A DNA stretch of 58,953 bases from Acidulodesulfobacterium_A sp049965795 (GTDB lineage Bacteria; SZUA-79; Acidulodesulfobacterales; Acidulodesulfobacteraceae): assembly GCA_049965795.1 (NCBI GenBank), contig JBMFVW010000006.1, positions 1 to 58,953 of the forward strand, written 5' to 3'. Within the stretch, counting starts at the first letter, position 1, and each line of letters starts with the position of its first letter. Under the pieces are notes generated by a model. It was not told where the DNA came from. It searched no databases and was given only the letters and a program-made list of their open reading frames with translations. Below, in pieces: positions 45,748 to 55,351 of the stretch. The position numbers and the translations under genes were made by a program.

Positions 45748-45840
45748 TATATTTATATTAATATTAATTTTGTTGATTTAATAAATTAATTATAATAATA
45801 TATAATGCAAAATAAATAATTAATAGGAGAATTTGCTTTT

Positions 45841-47565
45841 ATGATAGCATATTTTGTTATGGAGTGCGGAGTAGACAGCAGAATACCGACTTACAGCGGC
45901 GGACTTGGAATTCTTGCAGGAGATACGCTGCAAAGTTTTGCCGATCTCGATGTTCCGGCGGTATGTATAACTTTGCTATGGAAAAACGGTTTTATAAGCC
46001 AGAAACTTTCTAACAACGGAGGACAGATAGACTCCTTTCAGGAATGGGATATCGAAAAATATATGCAGCCTACAAACGTAAAAATAAAAATTCCTATAGG
46101 CGGCAAAAACGTAACGATAACCGCTTTTAAATACGTAGTAGAATCTACTAAAGGAAATAACGAAATTGATGCATATTTTTTAACTCCGGACACTCCCGAA
46201 AACGATGCTGAAACAAGAAAATTATGCGACAGGCTTTATATAGAAGGCGGACTTACGCGCCTAAAACAGGAAATAATCCTTGGAATAGGCGGATACGAAA
46301 TGTTAAAAGCCCTAAATTATAAACCCTTTCTCTATCATATAAACGAAAGCCATTCTGCACTTTTAATAGCGGGGCTTATGAAAGATATGGACGATTTGAA
46401 CAAAGTAAAAGCAAGGGTAGTATTTACTACTCATACTCCTATTCCTGCGGCATTTGACAGATTTCCTATAAACGACGTAAAAGAAATGCTTTCTGATTAC
46501 TGCGGAGAAAAAGTTTTCAACGATATTTACAGAGAAAATCTCGAAGAAAAAGACGAATTAAATCTGTCTTGGCTTGCCATTAAAAATGCAAAAAACGTTG
46601 TTGCAGTATCAAGAAAACATAAATATGTTTCGGAACAGATATTCGAAGGCTATAAACTAAAATACGTAACAAACGGAATTCATCACGTCAAATGGGCTTC
46701 TCCGCACCATAAAATGCTCTACACCAAATATATTAAAGGATGGGAAGAAGATCCCGATCTGTTAAGGGGTGCGGCATGCATCCCCGACGGAGACTTTGCG
46801 CAAACGCATATATTATGCAAAGAAACGTTAATAGAGATGATAAATGCAGAAACAGATTCTTCTTTTGTGCCTACAGATTTTACTATCGCTATGGCAAAAA
46901 GAATAACTCATTACAAAAGAAACAACCTTATACTTTCAAACCCCGACAGATTAATCAATATTGCAGAAAAAAAAGGGAATATTCAGATAATTTTTGCCGG
47001 CAAAACCCATCCTGCAGATACGGACGGACTTGCTATGATAAAATCGATTCACGATACGGCAAAATACATTGCATCGAAAACTAAAAAAATAAAAATAGCT
47101 TTCTTGGAAAATTATAATATTCATAAAGCAAATATTATACTTGCAGGGGTAGATTTATGGCTTAACAATCCTACAAGACCGCTTGAGGCATCGGGAACTA
47201 GCGGAATGAAAGCATCTCTTAACGGAGTTCCGAATTTCAGCGTATTAGACGGATGGTGGCTTGAAGCCTGTATAGAAGGTATTAACGGCTGGGGTATAGG
47301 TCCGAAACCTGCTTGGACGGACCTTAGTTATTCGGACGATTCGCAGGATTTAAACGATATATACGGAAAATTAGAATTTAATATATTAGATTTATACTAC
47401 AAAAACTATTCGGACTATTTAAAAATAATGAAAATGGCAGTTTCTTCAATAGCGCCGCATTTTAATACTCACAGAATGGTTTCCGAATACGTTACCGATT
47501 TATATCTTACTGGAATAGTAATGTGCTATCTTGAAAAAGAAAAAGGCGGGGTCTGCGATATTTAA
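45841..47565 (+). CDS. Short alpha-glucan phosphorylase (GT35)
   Basis: The 574-residue enzyme starts YFVMECGVDSRIPTYSGGLG, as in the short bacterial and archaeal alpha-glucan phosphorylases. The N-terminal TYSGGLGILAGD is followed by HINESHSALLIA. The cofactor lysine is in ASGTSGMKASLNG near residue 461. It would release glucose-1-phosphate from alpha-1,4 glucans; the short form is about 280 residues smaller than glgP of E. coli. It has an AGGAG-like site before ATG 45841 and ends overlapping the convergent dehydrogenase by four bases, so no terminator lies between. No other glycogen genes are in the window. Confidence 0.87.
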   Translation: MIAYFVMECGVDSRIPTYSGGLGILAGDTLQSFADLDVPAVCITLLWKNGFISQKLSNNGGQIDSFQEWDIEKYMQPTNVKIKIPIGGKNVTITAFKYVVESTKGNNEIDAYFLTPDTPENDAETRKLCDRLYIEGGLTRLKQEIILGIGGYEMLKALNYKPFLYHINESHSALLIAGLMKDMDDLNKVKARVVFTTHTPIPAAFDRFPINDVKEMLSDYCGEKVFNDIYRENLEEKDELNLSWLAIKNAKNVVAVSRKHKYVSEQIFEGYKLKYVTNGIHHVKWASPHHKMLYTKYIKGWEEDPDLLRGAACIPDGDFAQTHILCKETLIEMINAETDSSFVPTDFTIAMAKRITHYKRNNLILSNPDRLINIAEKKGNIQIIFAGKTHPADTDGLAMIKSIHDTAKYIASKTKKIKIAFLENYNIHKANIILAGVDLWLNNPTRPLEASGTSGMKASLNGVPNFSVLDGWWLEACIEGINGWGIGPKPAWTDLSYSDDSQDLNDIYGKLEFNILDLYYKNYSDYLKIMKMAVSSIAPHFNTHRMVSEYVTDLYLTGIVMCYLEKEKGGVCDI

Positions 47566-48584
47566 GGATTTATTATAACTTTAAGTGAATCCTGCGCTTT
47601 CGCTGTAAGTTCAAAGCCTTTTGCAATATCTTCAAGCGGAAATCTGTCCGTTATCATATCTTTCACGTTAATTCTGCCGGAGTTTATAAGTTCCAAAGCA
47701 ATATTATGGTCTAATATAGATCCGGCATAAGAACTTAATAAAGTCACTTCGCTCCTCCAGAATATTTCGTTTATAGAAAGCGGCAGTTTCGCTCCGTCGT
47801 TTGCCGCTCCAAAAAATAAAACCGTTCCGCCGCGCCTGACCGATTTAAGCCCCTGCAATATCGCGCTGTCTGCTCCGGTAGATAAAATTACTATATCCGA
47901 TAGAAATCCTTTATTTATATCTTTTAACGATTCAGGATTAAAATCTTTTGCATTAAAAATATAATCTGCTCCGAATTTTTTTGCATATTCCAAACGCTTA
48001 TCGTTAATATCTACGGCAATAATCCTACTTGCGCCGGTTGCCCTTAAAAGACTTATATGAAGCAGTCCGGAAAGACCGCTGCCGAAAACTATAGCGGTAT
48101 CGGCAGGTTTAACACCTGCAAGTCTCTGACCCCTTACAACGCAGGCAAGAGGCTCCGTAAAAGTTCCTTCTTCAAAACTGACGGTATCCGGCAAAAGATA
48201 TATACCGTTTTTAACGTTTATTTCGGGGAGTCTTAAATATTCTGAAAAACCGCCCGGATCAAAATTTGTAGTTCTTAATGTTTCACAAACCGTTTGATGT
48301 CCGCTGAGACAATATTTGCAAGTATTACACGGAACGTGATGCGCTGCGCAAACTCTGTCGCCTTTTTTATACTTTACGACATTTTTTCCAACTTCTACTA
48401 TAACGCCGGTTACCTCATGACCAAGAACAAGCGGGATTTTGTCCTTTCTGTACCATTCTATTACATCGCTGCCGCATATACCGCTTGCTTCTACTTTTAG
48501 AAGAACTTCGTCGTCGTTTATTTTAGGGATATCTTTTTCTATAATCCTTATGTCTTTATTGCTATAATATAGAGCGCATTTCAT
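47562..48584 (-). CDS. Zinc-dependent alcohol/polyol dehydrogenase
   Basis: The 340-residue medium-chain dehydrogenase has catalytic zinc ligands in SGICGSDVIEW (near residue 36) and GHEVTGVIVEVG (near residue 55). The structural zinc loop is CNTCKYCLSGHQTVC (near residues 87-101). The Rossmann loop is GSGLSGLLHISLLRATGA (near residue 168). This is the sorbitol or threonine dehydrogenase-like branch; the exact substrate is unknown. A good AGGAGG stands about 16 bases before the ATG at 48584, inside the 50-base repeat that also occurs beyond the assembly gap. Confidence 0.85.
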   Translation of the reverse strand: MKCALYYSNKDIRIIEKDIPKINDDEVLLKVEASGICGSDVIEWYRKDKIPLVLGHEVTGVIVEVGKNVVKYKKGDRVCAAHHVPCNTCKYCLSGHQTVCETLRTTNFDPGGFSEYLRLPEINVKNGIYLLPDTVSFEEGTFTEPLACVVRGQRLAGVKPADTAIVFGSGLSGLLHISLLRATGASRIIAVDINDKRLEYAKKFGADYIFNAKDFNPESLKDINKGFLSDIVILSTGADSAILQGLKSVRRGGTVLFFGAANDGAKLPLSINEIFWRSEVTLLSSYAGSILDHNIALELINSGRINVKDMITDRFPLEDIAKGFELTAKAQDSLKVIINP

Positions 48585-48599
48585 AATTTTTTAGTTTCT

Positions 48600-48799
48600 A
48601 CCTCCTATTCTATTACTATTGTTTCTGCTAAAATAAATAAATCTGACACNNNNNNNNNNNNNNNNNNNNNNNNNNNNNNNNNNNNNNNNNNNNNNNNNNN
48701 NNNNNNNNNNNNNNNNNNNNNNNNNNNNNNNNNNNNNNNNNNNNNNNNNACCTCCTATTCTATTACTATTGTTTCTGCTAAAATAAATAAATCTGACAC
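48600..48799. repeat. 50-base direct repeat flanking a 100-N gap
   Basis: Bases 48600-48649 and 48750-48799 are identical and separated by exactly 100 N (48650-48749). The repeat contains CTATTGTTTCTGC and AAATAAATAAATCTGACAC, the latter shared with the copy near 55354. Around both copies an extra AGTTTCTA is also similar, which suggests a tandem array or an assembly overlap. Between the dehydrogenase and ClC genes (48585-48856) no gene is visible. Confidence 0.9.
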
Positions 48800-48856
48800 T
48801 TTTATTTGCTATAATTTTTAGTTTCTATCCCCCTATGTATATTTAATATTTGCTTT

Positions 48857-50710
48857 TCAAAAAGTATTGTTTTCCGTTATGCCGGAAGGTGCCTTCTGCC
48901 CTTCTTCTATTGCAAGCACAACGTCTCTTTTCCTTAAAATACCCCTATATCTTCCGTTTTCATCGACTACTATAAGTTCGTCCGTATTTTTTCTGAAAAA
49001 ATTATGGACTGCAATATCTAACGTGTCATGCATCCTAATTTTCGGCAGATTTGACGTATCCATTAAATCCTTTGCCGTTCTTGAATCGTCCGGCGAAGTC
49101 ATCATTAAATTTTTTACGGTATCGTATTTAACTATGCCTACTATCTTTCCTTCCTTGTTAATAACAGGATGCATATAAAAATTTGAATAGAAAAATATTT
49201 TAATCATCTCATACAGAGGCATATCAGGATCAATAGGTTTAGCAGCAGCCGTTTCTCCGCTTTCCATAACGTCGCTTACCGAATATCTCTGAAGCGGTTT
49301 GATTAAATAATCTTTCATATGCGCCGGAGAATCCATCCTGTTCTTTTTCTGGCTTCTATATATGCTTCTTTTTCCGCTGACTATAAACGTTATAGCGGAA
49401 ACAAGCATTAGCGGAGGAAGAAGGCCGTAGCTCCCGGTCATTTCAGAAACCATTAAAAGAGACGATATAGGAGTTTTTGCGGCTCCGGCAAAAAATCCTC
49501 CCATGCCTATTAGTACAAAAGGCGCAATATCCGACGAAAGTATTAAATGAGGAAATAATATATGAAAAATCATTCCTGCAGCTCCGCCGAAAGCACCTCC
49601 GATTACCAAAGACGGCGCATAAACACCTGCCGATCCGCCTGAACTTATCGTAAAGGAGGTAGCTACTATCTTAAAAAGCCCCAAAAGAATTAAAGTAATT
49701 ATAGCGAGTTTGCCAAGCACGGCAAGCTGCAGCCAGCCGTAACCTACGCCCATAATTTCAGGAAAAAAATATGCTATGGCACCTACAAACGCTCCTCCTA
49801 TCATGGGTTTAAAATGCGGTTTAATTTTTATCTTTTTAAAAACATCATGAATGAAATAAAAAAAACGTACGTAAAACTGTCCCGCAAAAGCCAAAAAAAT
49901 ACCCAAAACAGCGTAAAATAATAAAGTAATTGGTCTCGTATAGGTAAAAGAAGGTATTCTTACCACAGGATTAAATCCTGCATAAAAGTATGCATAAAGC
50001 GAATATCCTACTATAGCCGCAATAATAGAAAGCATTAATGCCCCGCCTTCGAAATCCATCTCGGAATATAGAACTTCTACTCCGAACATTGCTCCGGCAA
50101 GCGGCGACTTAAAGATGGCTCCTATGCCGGCTCCTATACCTGCAACCAGCATTGTCCGTCTGTCAGGCACAGGCAGCCCAAGATATGTAGCCAATACCGA
50201 ACCAAAACCGGCACCTATCTGCGCGACAGGTCCTTCCCTGCCTCCGGAACCGCCTGAACCAAGCGTAACGGAAGAAGCAAGAGTTTTTATAATAGGCACC
50301 CTTCCCCTTATATATCCTTCCTTGTTATGAAAAGCGTCTATTGCTGCATCTGTTCCGTGACCTTCCGCCTCAGGCGCAAAAGTATAAACCAAAATACCTG
50401 ATATTAAACCGCCGAGCATAATTATCAGCGGTATAACCCACCTTATAGGATGATTATCTGCCGGAGCGCCGGTCTGCCCCATAAGTTCGGGTCTGGGAGA
50501 ATAGTAATGCGCCATGCTTACCTGAAAGATAAACCTGAAAAACCTTATGAGAGCGTTAAAAACTATCGCCCCCACACCTGCAATAATTCCTATTAAAACA
50601 CCGAAAAAAATCCATCTTGAAAAATAAAATATAGAATTGTCCTGAAATCTTATAATTTTTCTTTTAAGGTTGGTTCTAGCCCTTATGAATAAATTTTTTA
50701 AATTAGCCAT
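48857..50710 (-). CDS. ClC-family chloride channel with CBS domains
   Basis: The 617-residue protein has a ClC core of many helices: GSGGSGGREGPVAQIGAGFG near residue 150 carries the gating Glu, and SGGSAGVYAPSLVIGGAFGG near residue 355 the second pore signature. A C-terminal pair of CBS domains (about residues 480-600) binds adenine nucleotides and is often regulatory. ClC proteins are chloride channels or chloride/proton antiporters. An acid-facing organism could use it for acid resistance, but that is inference. The NHL gene lies upstream on the plus side by 29 bases. Confidence 0.92.
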   Translation of the reverse strand: MANLKNLFIRARTNLKRKIIRFQDNSIFYFSRWIFFGVLIGIIAGVGAIVFNALIRFFRFIFQVSMAHYYSPRPELMGQTGAPADNHPIRWVIPLIIMLGGLISGILVYTFAPEAEGHGTDAAIDAFHNKEGYIRGRVPIIKTLASSVTLGSGGSGGREGPVAQIGAGFGSVLATYLGLPVPDRRTMLVAGIGAGIGAIFKSPLAGAMFGVEVLYSEMDFEGGALMLSIIAAIVGYSLYAYFYAGFNPVVRIPSFTYTRPITLLFYAVLGIFLAFAGQFYVRFFYFIHDVFKKIKIKPHFKPMIGGAFVGAIAYFFPEIMGVGYGWLQLAVLGKLAIITLILLGLFKIVATSFTISSGGSAGVYAPSLVIGGAFGGAAGMIFHILFPHLILSSDIAPFVLIGMGGFFAGAAKTPISSLLMVSEMTGSYGLLPPLMLVSAITFIVSGKRSIYRSQKKNRMDSPAHMKDYLIKPLQRYSVSDVMESGETAAAKPIDPDMPLYEMIKIFFYSNFYMHPVINKEGKIVGIVKYDTVKNLMMTSPDDSRTAKDLMDTSNLPKIRMHDTLDIAVHNFFRKNTDELIVVDENGRYRGILRKRDVVLAIEEGQKAPSGITENNTF

Positions 50711-50739
50711 TGGTTTATCTCCAAAATATGGTTAAAGCA

Positions 50740-51849
50740 TTATCTGTTAGCTCTATCGCCTGCACCCGTTATTTCGGTAAAATTGCCGTCGTCGTTAAGC
50801 GCAAAAACATCTCCTTTTCCGTCCACGGCTATCCCTATCGGTTTTTTGACGCTTCCGGCAAAACCTTCGAACTTCCCGTCTTTGTTAAATTTAGAAACGG
50901 TATTGTTATTGAAATTTGCAACAAAAATATTTCCAGCTCTATCTTCAGCGGCACCGTAAGGATAGTTTATACCGAAATAAATTTTACGAATTACTTCGCC
51001 GTTGCCCGAATATTCTATTAAACCGCCATAGACTGGTCCGTCGTTTATAACCCATATATTTCCTTTTTTACCTAATAATAGAGTATATGGATAACTTATA
51101 TCTTTATAAGAACTCCATAATAATTTCCCATTATTCGACAGACATACTATATCGCCCTTATTGTAATTTGCCGCATAAATGTTTCCTTTATTCCCTATTA
51201 TTATGGAATAAGGATTTTCTATACCCTTAACAATTTTTTTTAAAAATAAACCGTCAGGGTTGTATTCAGAAATATATCCGTCAAACCCGTTTCCGTAATT
51301 AGCCGCAAGTATGTCTCCGTTTTTCTCAAAAGCTATAGAATAAGGAAAATTGATTTGTTTTGTTATTTTAAGCAGGACTCTGCCGTTATCGGAAGAAATT
51401 TTAGATATAAACCCTCTTTTGCCCCCTTCGTTTGCAACCCATATGTTGCCTTTATTGCCGATAAATATACTCCATGGTTTTATAATGCCTTTATTTTTAT
51501 AGATATAAATTTTTCCCGCTTTTTCATTTATTGCTTTAACCGATTTATTTTTATCTTTATATTGATGCTTAAGGTCTTTGCCGTATATAAAAGTCTTCAA
51601 TCTCTTTCCCTTTATATTAAAAACCGCAATTTCGTAACGGTTCTTATCTCCGCCGGCTATGAAAATTTCGTCGTGGGAATTAACAGCTATTGCCGAAGGG
51701 TTTTTTATTGCTTTGTATATAAAAATTTGAGGATTATTTTTTGCGGAAATTTTTTGATAAGTACCGGCGTTTATTGCCGAAGCTATTGAATTGTTTAATA
51801 TAATTGATAAAAATATGGATAAAAATACAATTTTTTTTATTATATTCAT
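50740..51849 (-). CDS. Secreted NHL-like beta-propeller protein
   Basis: The 369-residue protein begins with a signal peptide (IVFLSIFLSIILNNSIASAI, cleavage near residue 26). The rest is repeats of the NHL or Vgb-lyase kind, about 40-45 residues each, with PYSIIIGNKGNIYAANYNKG, PYTLLLGKKGNIWVINDGP and PYGAAEDRAGNIFVANFNNN. It resembles the other propeller at 31660-32790 but lacks the membrane anchor. Function and ligand unknown. The start is ATG 51849, and tRNA-Glu follows 28 bases upstream on the same strand. Confidence 0.83.
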   Translation of the reverse strand: MNIIKKIVFLSIFLSIILNNSIASAINAGTYQKISAKNNPQIFIYKAIKNPSAIAVNSHDEIFIAGGDKNRYEIAVFNIKGKRLKTFIYGKDLKHQYKDKNKSVKAINEKAGKIYIYKNKGIIKPWSIFIGNKGNIWVANEGGKRGFISKISSDNGRVLLKITKQINFPYSIAFEKNGDILAANYGNGFDGYISEYNPDGLFLKKIVKGIENPYSIIIGNKGNIYAANYNKGDIVCLSNNGKLLWSSYKDISYPYTLLLGKKGNIWVINDGPVYGGLIEYSGNGEVIRKIYFGINYPYGAAEDRAGNIFVANFNNNTVSKFNKDGKFEGFAGSVKKPIGIAVDGKGDVFALNDDGNFTEITGAGDRANR

Positions 51850-51877
51850 GCTTATTTATTTATGTTGATAATTGAAA

Positions 51878-51952
51878 TGGCAGCCCCAACGGGATTCGAA
51901 CCCGTGCTATTGCCGTGAGAGGGCAACGTCCTAACCGCTAGACTATGGGGCC
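51878..51952 (-). tRNA. tRNA-Glu (anticodon CTC)
   Basis: The minus strand starts GGCCCCATAG. The D arm is GTCTAGCGGTTAGGAC, the anticodon stem TTGCC...GGCAA has loop CTCTCAC with anticodon CTC. The T arm is CGGGTTCGAATCCCG and the 3' end CCA is encoded. It reads GAG. Confidence 0.95.
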
Positions 51953-52008
51953 TTATTTTAATGCTATAATATTATACTATAATTTCAATTTAAATTAAAA
52001 CCTTAACA

Positions 52009-52030
52009 CCAAATTTGCCGATAGCTAAAT
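52009..52030. repeat. Half copy of the AAATTTGCCGATA repeat
   Basis: ACCAAATTTGCCGATAGCTA is one arm of the family seen at 1838, 13036 and 30550, between the tRNA-Glu and the 74-residue gene. Its partner arm is absent. Confidence 0.5.
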
Positions 52031-52039
52031 TAGTATTTT

Positions 52040-52264
52040 TTACCTTTTTATATAACCTCTAAAATAAATAAACATTAAGATTATATTTAAAGCCGTAAGT
52101 CCTGATAAACCGGAGTGTATTCCGATAGCAACCCATACTACGGAAGCAAAAGCGTTTATTACAAAACCTGATTTTTTATGCGAACTTAGCTGCCAAACTC
52201 CGACTAAAGTTAAGGCAAATGCAGACCAATCGGCTATATTCCAAAAACTTAAATCAATCCGCAT
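52040..52264 (-). CDS. Small three-helix membrane protein
   Basis: A 74-residue product with three closely spaced hydrophobic stretches (about 11-26, 32-48 and 52-70): IADWSAFALTLVGVWQLSS, then VINAFASVVWVAIGI and ALNIILMFIYFRGYI. It has the size and spacing of one SemiSWEET- or PnuC-like repeat, but I cannot name a family from the text alone. It starts three bases after the small lipoprotein gene, so they probably form a pair. Confidence 0.6.
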   Translation of the reverse strand: MRIDLSFWNIADWSAFALTLVGVWQLSSHKKSGFVINAFASVVWVAIGIHSGLSGLTALNIILMFIYFRGYIKR

Positions 52265-52267
52265 AAA

Positions 52268-52507
52268 TCAGCCGAATATATTTTTGACAGCGGAATTATG
52301 TTTTATGCCGATATGCTTTCCGGAATAAGCTTTACTATTGGAATTGGAATGGGTTTTGTTATAACACGTTATAAAACAGCCGTCATTCATAATATGATCT
52401 TTTTCCAAAGTCTGATTAGCGCCGGAACATCCTGAAAGCATAAGTCCGGCAGAGAATCCAAAAATACAGGTCAACAAAAAAATCTTGAGAAATTTTTTTA
52501 ATTTCAT
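52268..52507 (-). CDS. Small lipoprotein
   Basis: A 79-residue product with a signal peptide ending in the lipobox LMLSGC (Cys about residue 27). The mature part is about 50 residues, rich in Ser, Asn, Lys and His, with two extra cysteines (DGCFITCYN). It should be anchored in the membrane and might form a disulphide. The pair with the small membrane protein downstream is suggestive, but no function is known. It lies after rmlA by 27 bases. Confidence 0.65.
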   Translation of the reverse strand: MKLKKFLKIFLLTCIFGFSAGLMLSGCSGANQTLEKDHIMNDGCFITCYNKTHSNSNSKAYSGKHIGIKHNSAVKNIFG

Positions 52508-52534
52508 ATTTTTTTACCTTCTTATATTATATCT

Positions 52535-53428
52535 TTATTTTACATTTTTTTTATTTTCATTTATTATTTTTAAAATATAATTGCCGTAACCGCTTTTAAT
52601 ATATTTTTCGGACAGGCCTAAAAGTTCTTTCTCTGAAATAAAGTTCATTTTATAAGCTATTTCCTCTATGCATCCTATTTTAAGCCCCTGCCTTTTTTCC
52701 ATCATTTCAATAAATTTTGAAGCATCAAGAAGGCTTTCGGGCGTTCCGGTGTCAAGCCATGCATAACCTCTGCCGAGCGCAACAGCATTAAGTTTTCCTC
52801 GTTTTAAATATTCATTATTTACGTCGGTTATCTCAAGTTCTCCTCTTTCGGACGGTTTTAACGAGCCTGCAATATTAACTACTTCATTATCGTAAAAATA
52901 AACTCCCGTAACGGCATAGTTAGATTTTGGAACTTTCGGTTTTTCTTCTATAGATAAAACATTTCCTTCCCTGTCGGTTTCTATTACGCCGTATCTTTGA
53001 GGGTCTTCGACGTAATAGGTAAAAATAACGCCTCCGCCTTTTTGTTTTATTATATTTTTTGCATAATTAAACTTTTCGGGAATGCCGTGTCCATAAAAAA
53101 TATTGTCGCCTAGAATTAAACAAACGTCTTCGGTGCCTATAAAATCCCTGCCTAATATAAATGCTTCGGCAAGTCCGCCCGGATAATGCTGTTCTTTATA
53201 AGATATATTAATTCCCAAGTTTTTGCCGTCACCGAGTATAGTCCTAAATTTTTCTATATCCGCCGGAGTCGTTATTATTAGAATATCTCTTATTCCTGCA
53301 AGCATAAGGCTCGACAAGGGGTAATATATCATCGGTTTATCGTAAACCGGTAAAAGCTGTTTGCAGACACTAAGAGTTATAGGATAAAGCCTTGTTCCGC
53401 TGCCGCCGGCAAGAATGATACCTTTCAT
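52535..53428 (-). CDS. rmlA: Glucose-1-phosphate thymidylyltransferase
   Basis: The 297-residue enzyme makes dTDP-glucose from dTTP and glucose-1-phosphate, the first step to dTDP-rhamnose and other sugars. It starts MKGIILAGGSGTRLYPIT with the nucleotide loop. KQLLPVYDKPMIYYPLSSL, GDNIFYGHG, EEKPKVPKSNYAV and WLDTGTPESLLDAS are the family motifs. The length fits RmlA. No rmlB, rmlC or rmlD is in the window, so its partners are elsewhere. Confidence 0.93.
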   Translation of the reverse strand: MKGIILAGGSGTRLYPITLSVCKQLLPVYDKPMIYYPLSSLMLAGIRDILIITTPADIEKFRTILGDGKNLGINISYKEQHYPGGLAEAFILGRDFIGTEDVCLILGDNIFYGHGIPEKFNYAKNIIKQKGGGVIFTYYVEDPQRYGVIETDREGNVLSIEEKPKVPKSNYAVTGVYFYDNEVVNIAGSLKPSERGELEITDVNNEYLKRGKLNAVALGRGYAWLDTGTPESLLDASKFIEMMEKRQGLKIGCIEEIAYKMNFISEKELLGLSEKYIKSGYGNYILKIINENKKNVK

Positions 53429-53575
53429 AATTATTTTTTTATCCTTTGTTTTTTATTTTTTGAGTATTTTTTGAGCATAATTTTAACTTTATCTTTATTT
53501 ATCTTTATATATTTATTAAATCTTATAAATAATATAATATAATAGTTTAAAAAACAAGGGGGGTTAAAAGCTATA

Positions 53576-54934
53576 TTGTCTGATAAATTTAAAATAATCA
53601 ACATTGATTCTTTATCTTACGGCGGGTGGGGAGTCGGAAGGGTCGATTCAAAAGTTGTTTTTGTCGGTTACGCCGTTCCTGGCGACACTTTAAAAGTAAA
53701 AATAATCGAAGAGCATAAAAATTACGACTTTGCCTCAATAGATAAAATCATAAAACCGTCTAATGAGAGAATAGAACCTGCATGCGAGTATTTCGGTATA
53801 TGCGGCGGATGCGATTATCTAAATATATCTTATGATAACGAAATTTACTGGAAAACCGAAATTTTCAGAAAGGAATTTAAAAAAACTTTCAGCTCCAATT
53901 CTTCAGCTCGTAATGTAGATATAAAATTTAATCCGTCAGCAGAAAACCTCAATTACAGGCAAAAAATAGGATTAAAAATACATCTAAAAGATATAGGATT
54001 TTACAAAAAGTATTCACACGATATAGTTAATATAAGAAACTGCCGTCTTGCAAAAGAAGACTTAAACGTATTATTAAAAAAAGCGGCTGATGTATTGTTA
54101 TCCGAAAAATATTACCGGACGGTCGCTAAAAACATTTCAACAATAACGATTAGCAAAGCCGGATTTAAGAATATAATTTTCGGCTTTAAACATAATTTAA
54201 ATAACTTTAAATTACCGGAGCAGTTTGTCGGAGATATATTTTCCGGCGCAAAATGCGATAATATTTTTTTAGAATCAGCCGGAAAAAAAATCATTAAATA
54301 CGCAGCCCGAGATACCGATAAAAGTATTAATGAAAAATTTTTGACTATAAAAGATAAAAAAATTTTATATGATTTACCGTCATTTATCCAGATAAATAAA
54401 GAACAGAACGAAAACATAATAAACGCAATATCCGATTATATTGAAACCGTCACGGAAGGTTTGGTAAAAGGAGGAACAAAAAAATTTTCTAACGCCCTCG
54501 ATTTATACTGCGGTTTTGGAAATATTACGCTTTTTTTAACCTCATATGCAGATAATATTATCGGAGTTGAATCCTGCGATTCTGCCGTAGAACTAGGAAA
54601 GAAAAACGTTTTAATAAACAATATTAACAATATTAAATTTATTAAATCCGATGTTTCTAAATTTCTCGATAAAATGGAAAAAAATAAAGATAAGGATAAA
54701 AAATTCGATTTAATAATCTTAGACCCGCCGAGATCCGGCATTAAAGGTTTGACCGGGAAAATAACTGCTTTAAATCCGTCATATATAATATACGTATCTT
54801 GCGATACAATGACGTTTCTAAGGGATTTAAGACAATTTGCCGAAAACGGTTATAAAATAGAAAAAATAGATCTTTTCGACATGTTTCCAAGAACATATCA
54901 CTTGGAACAGATTGCTTATTTAAGAAAAAATTAG
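53576..54934 (+). CDS. rlmD: RlmD-type 23S rRNA uracil-5-methyltransferase
   Basis: The 452-residue enzyme methylates a uridine of 23S rRNA. It has an N-terminal TRAM domain (SYGGWGVGRVDSKVVFVGYA) and an iron-sulphur Cys cluster of C-x5-C-x2-C form in CEYFGICGGC. The C-terminal SAM domain has LDLYCGFGNITLFL, the DPPRSG motif and IIYVSCDTM with the catalytic Cys. The start codon appears to be TTG at 53576, with a purine-rich AAGGGGGG 12 bases before it; no ATG serves. The protein is one of the RumA family; RlmD versus RlmCD is not certain. Confidence 0.82.
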   Translation: MSDKFKIINIDSLSYGGWGVGRVDSKVVFVGYAVPGDTLKVKIIEEHKNYDFASIDKIIKPSNERIEPACEYFGICGGCDYLNISYDNEIYWKTEIFRKEFKKTFSSNSSARNVDIKFNPSAENLNYRQKIGLKIHLKDIGFYKKYSHDIVNIRNCRLAKEDLNVLLKKAADVLLSEKYYRTVAKNISTITISKAGFKNIIFGFKHNLNNFKLPEQFVGDIFSGAKCDNIFLESAGKKIIKYAARDTDKSINEKFLTIKDKKILYDLPSFIQINKEQNENIINAISDYIETVTEGLVKGGTKKFSNALDLYCGFGNITLFLTSYADNIIGVESCDSAVELGKKNVLINNINNIKFIKSDVSKFLDKMEKNKDKDKKFDLIILDPPRSGIKGLTGKITALNPSYIIYVSCDTMTFLRDLRQFAENGYKIEKIDLFDMFPRTYHLEQIAYLRKN

Positions 54935-54967
54935 CAGGCAGAAGCCGGCGGCATTTACTATCACAGA

Positions 54968-55174
54968 TTACTTGCCGACCTTAACCGCCCTGACTACTTT
55001 TCCCGCTTTAAGACATTTTGCGCAGACTTTTATTCTTTTATTGCCGCCGTTAGCAGTAACGGCCTTAACCATATGTAAATTAGGAAAAGATACTTTCTTT
55101 GTTTTATTATTGGCATGCGAAACGTTATTTCCGAACTGGATACCTTTACCGCAAATACTGCAAACTCTTGACAT
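54968..55174 (-). CDS. rpmB: 50S ribosomal protein L28
   Basis: The 68-residue protein is a small subunit-like part of the large ribosomal subunit. SRVCSICGKGIQFGNNVSHA, NNKTKKVSFPNL and RIKVCAKCLKAGKV show the zinc-binding form with two CxxC pairs. It has an AAGGAG ribosome site and a long AT-rich upstream region. It is convergent with the methyltransferase, with a 33-base spacer and no obvious terminator. Confidence 0.94.
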   Translation of the reverse strand: MSRVCSICGKGIQFGNNVSHANNKTKKVSFPNLHMVKAVTANGGNKRIKVCAKCLKAGKVVRAVKVGK

Positions 55175-55351
55175 TTTAATATTCTCCTTATTCTTATAAA
55201 AACCTTAAAATATATCTTATATCTATTATATATATGATTATATATATGAATTTATTTAAACTTTGAGTTTTATATTCTATTACACTTCTTACCTTTTTGT
55301 CAACCGGAAAAACCCTTAAAGCATTTTTAAAGCCTATTTAAAATATTTAAA

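Noticed and set aside
46740..47084. 114-codon frame inside the glucan phosphorylase gene
   Set aside because: A different frame of a clear gene, with odd composition and no ribosome site.
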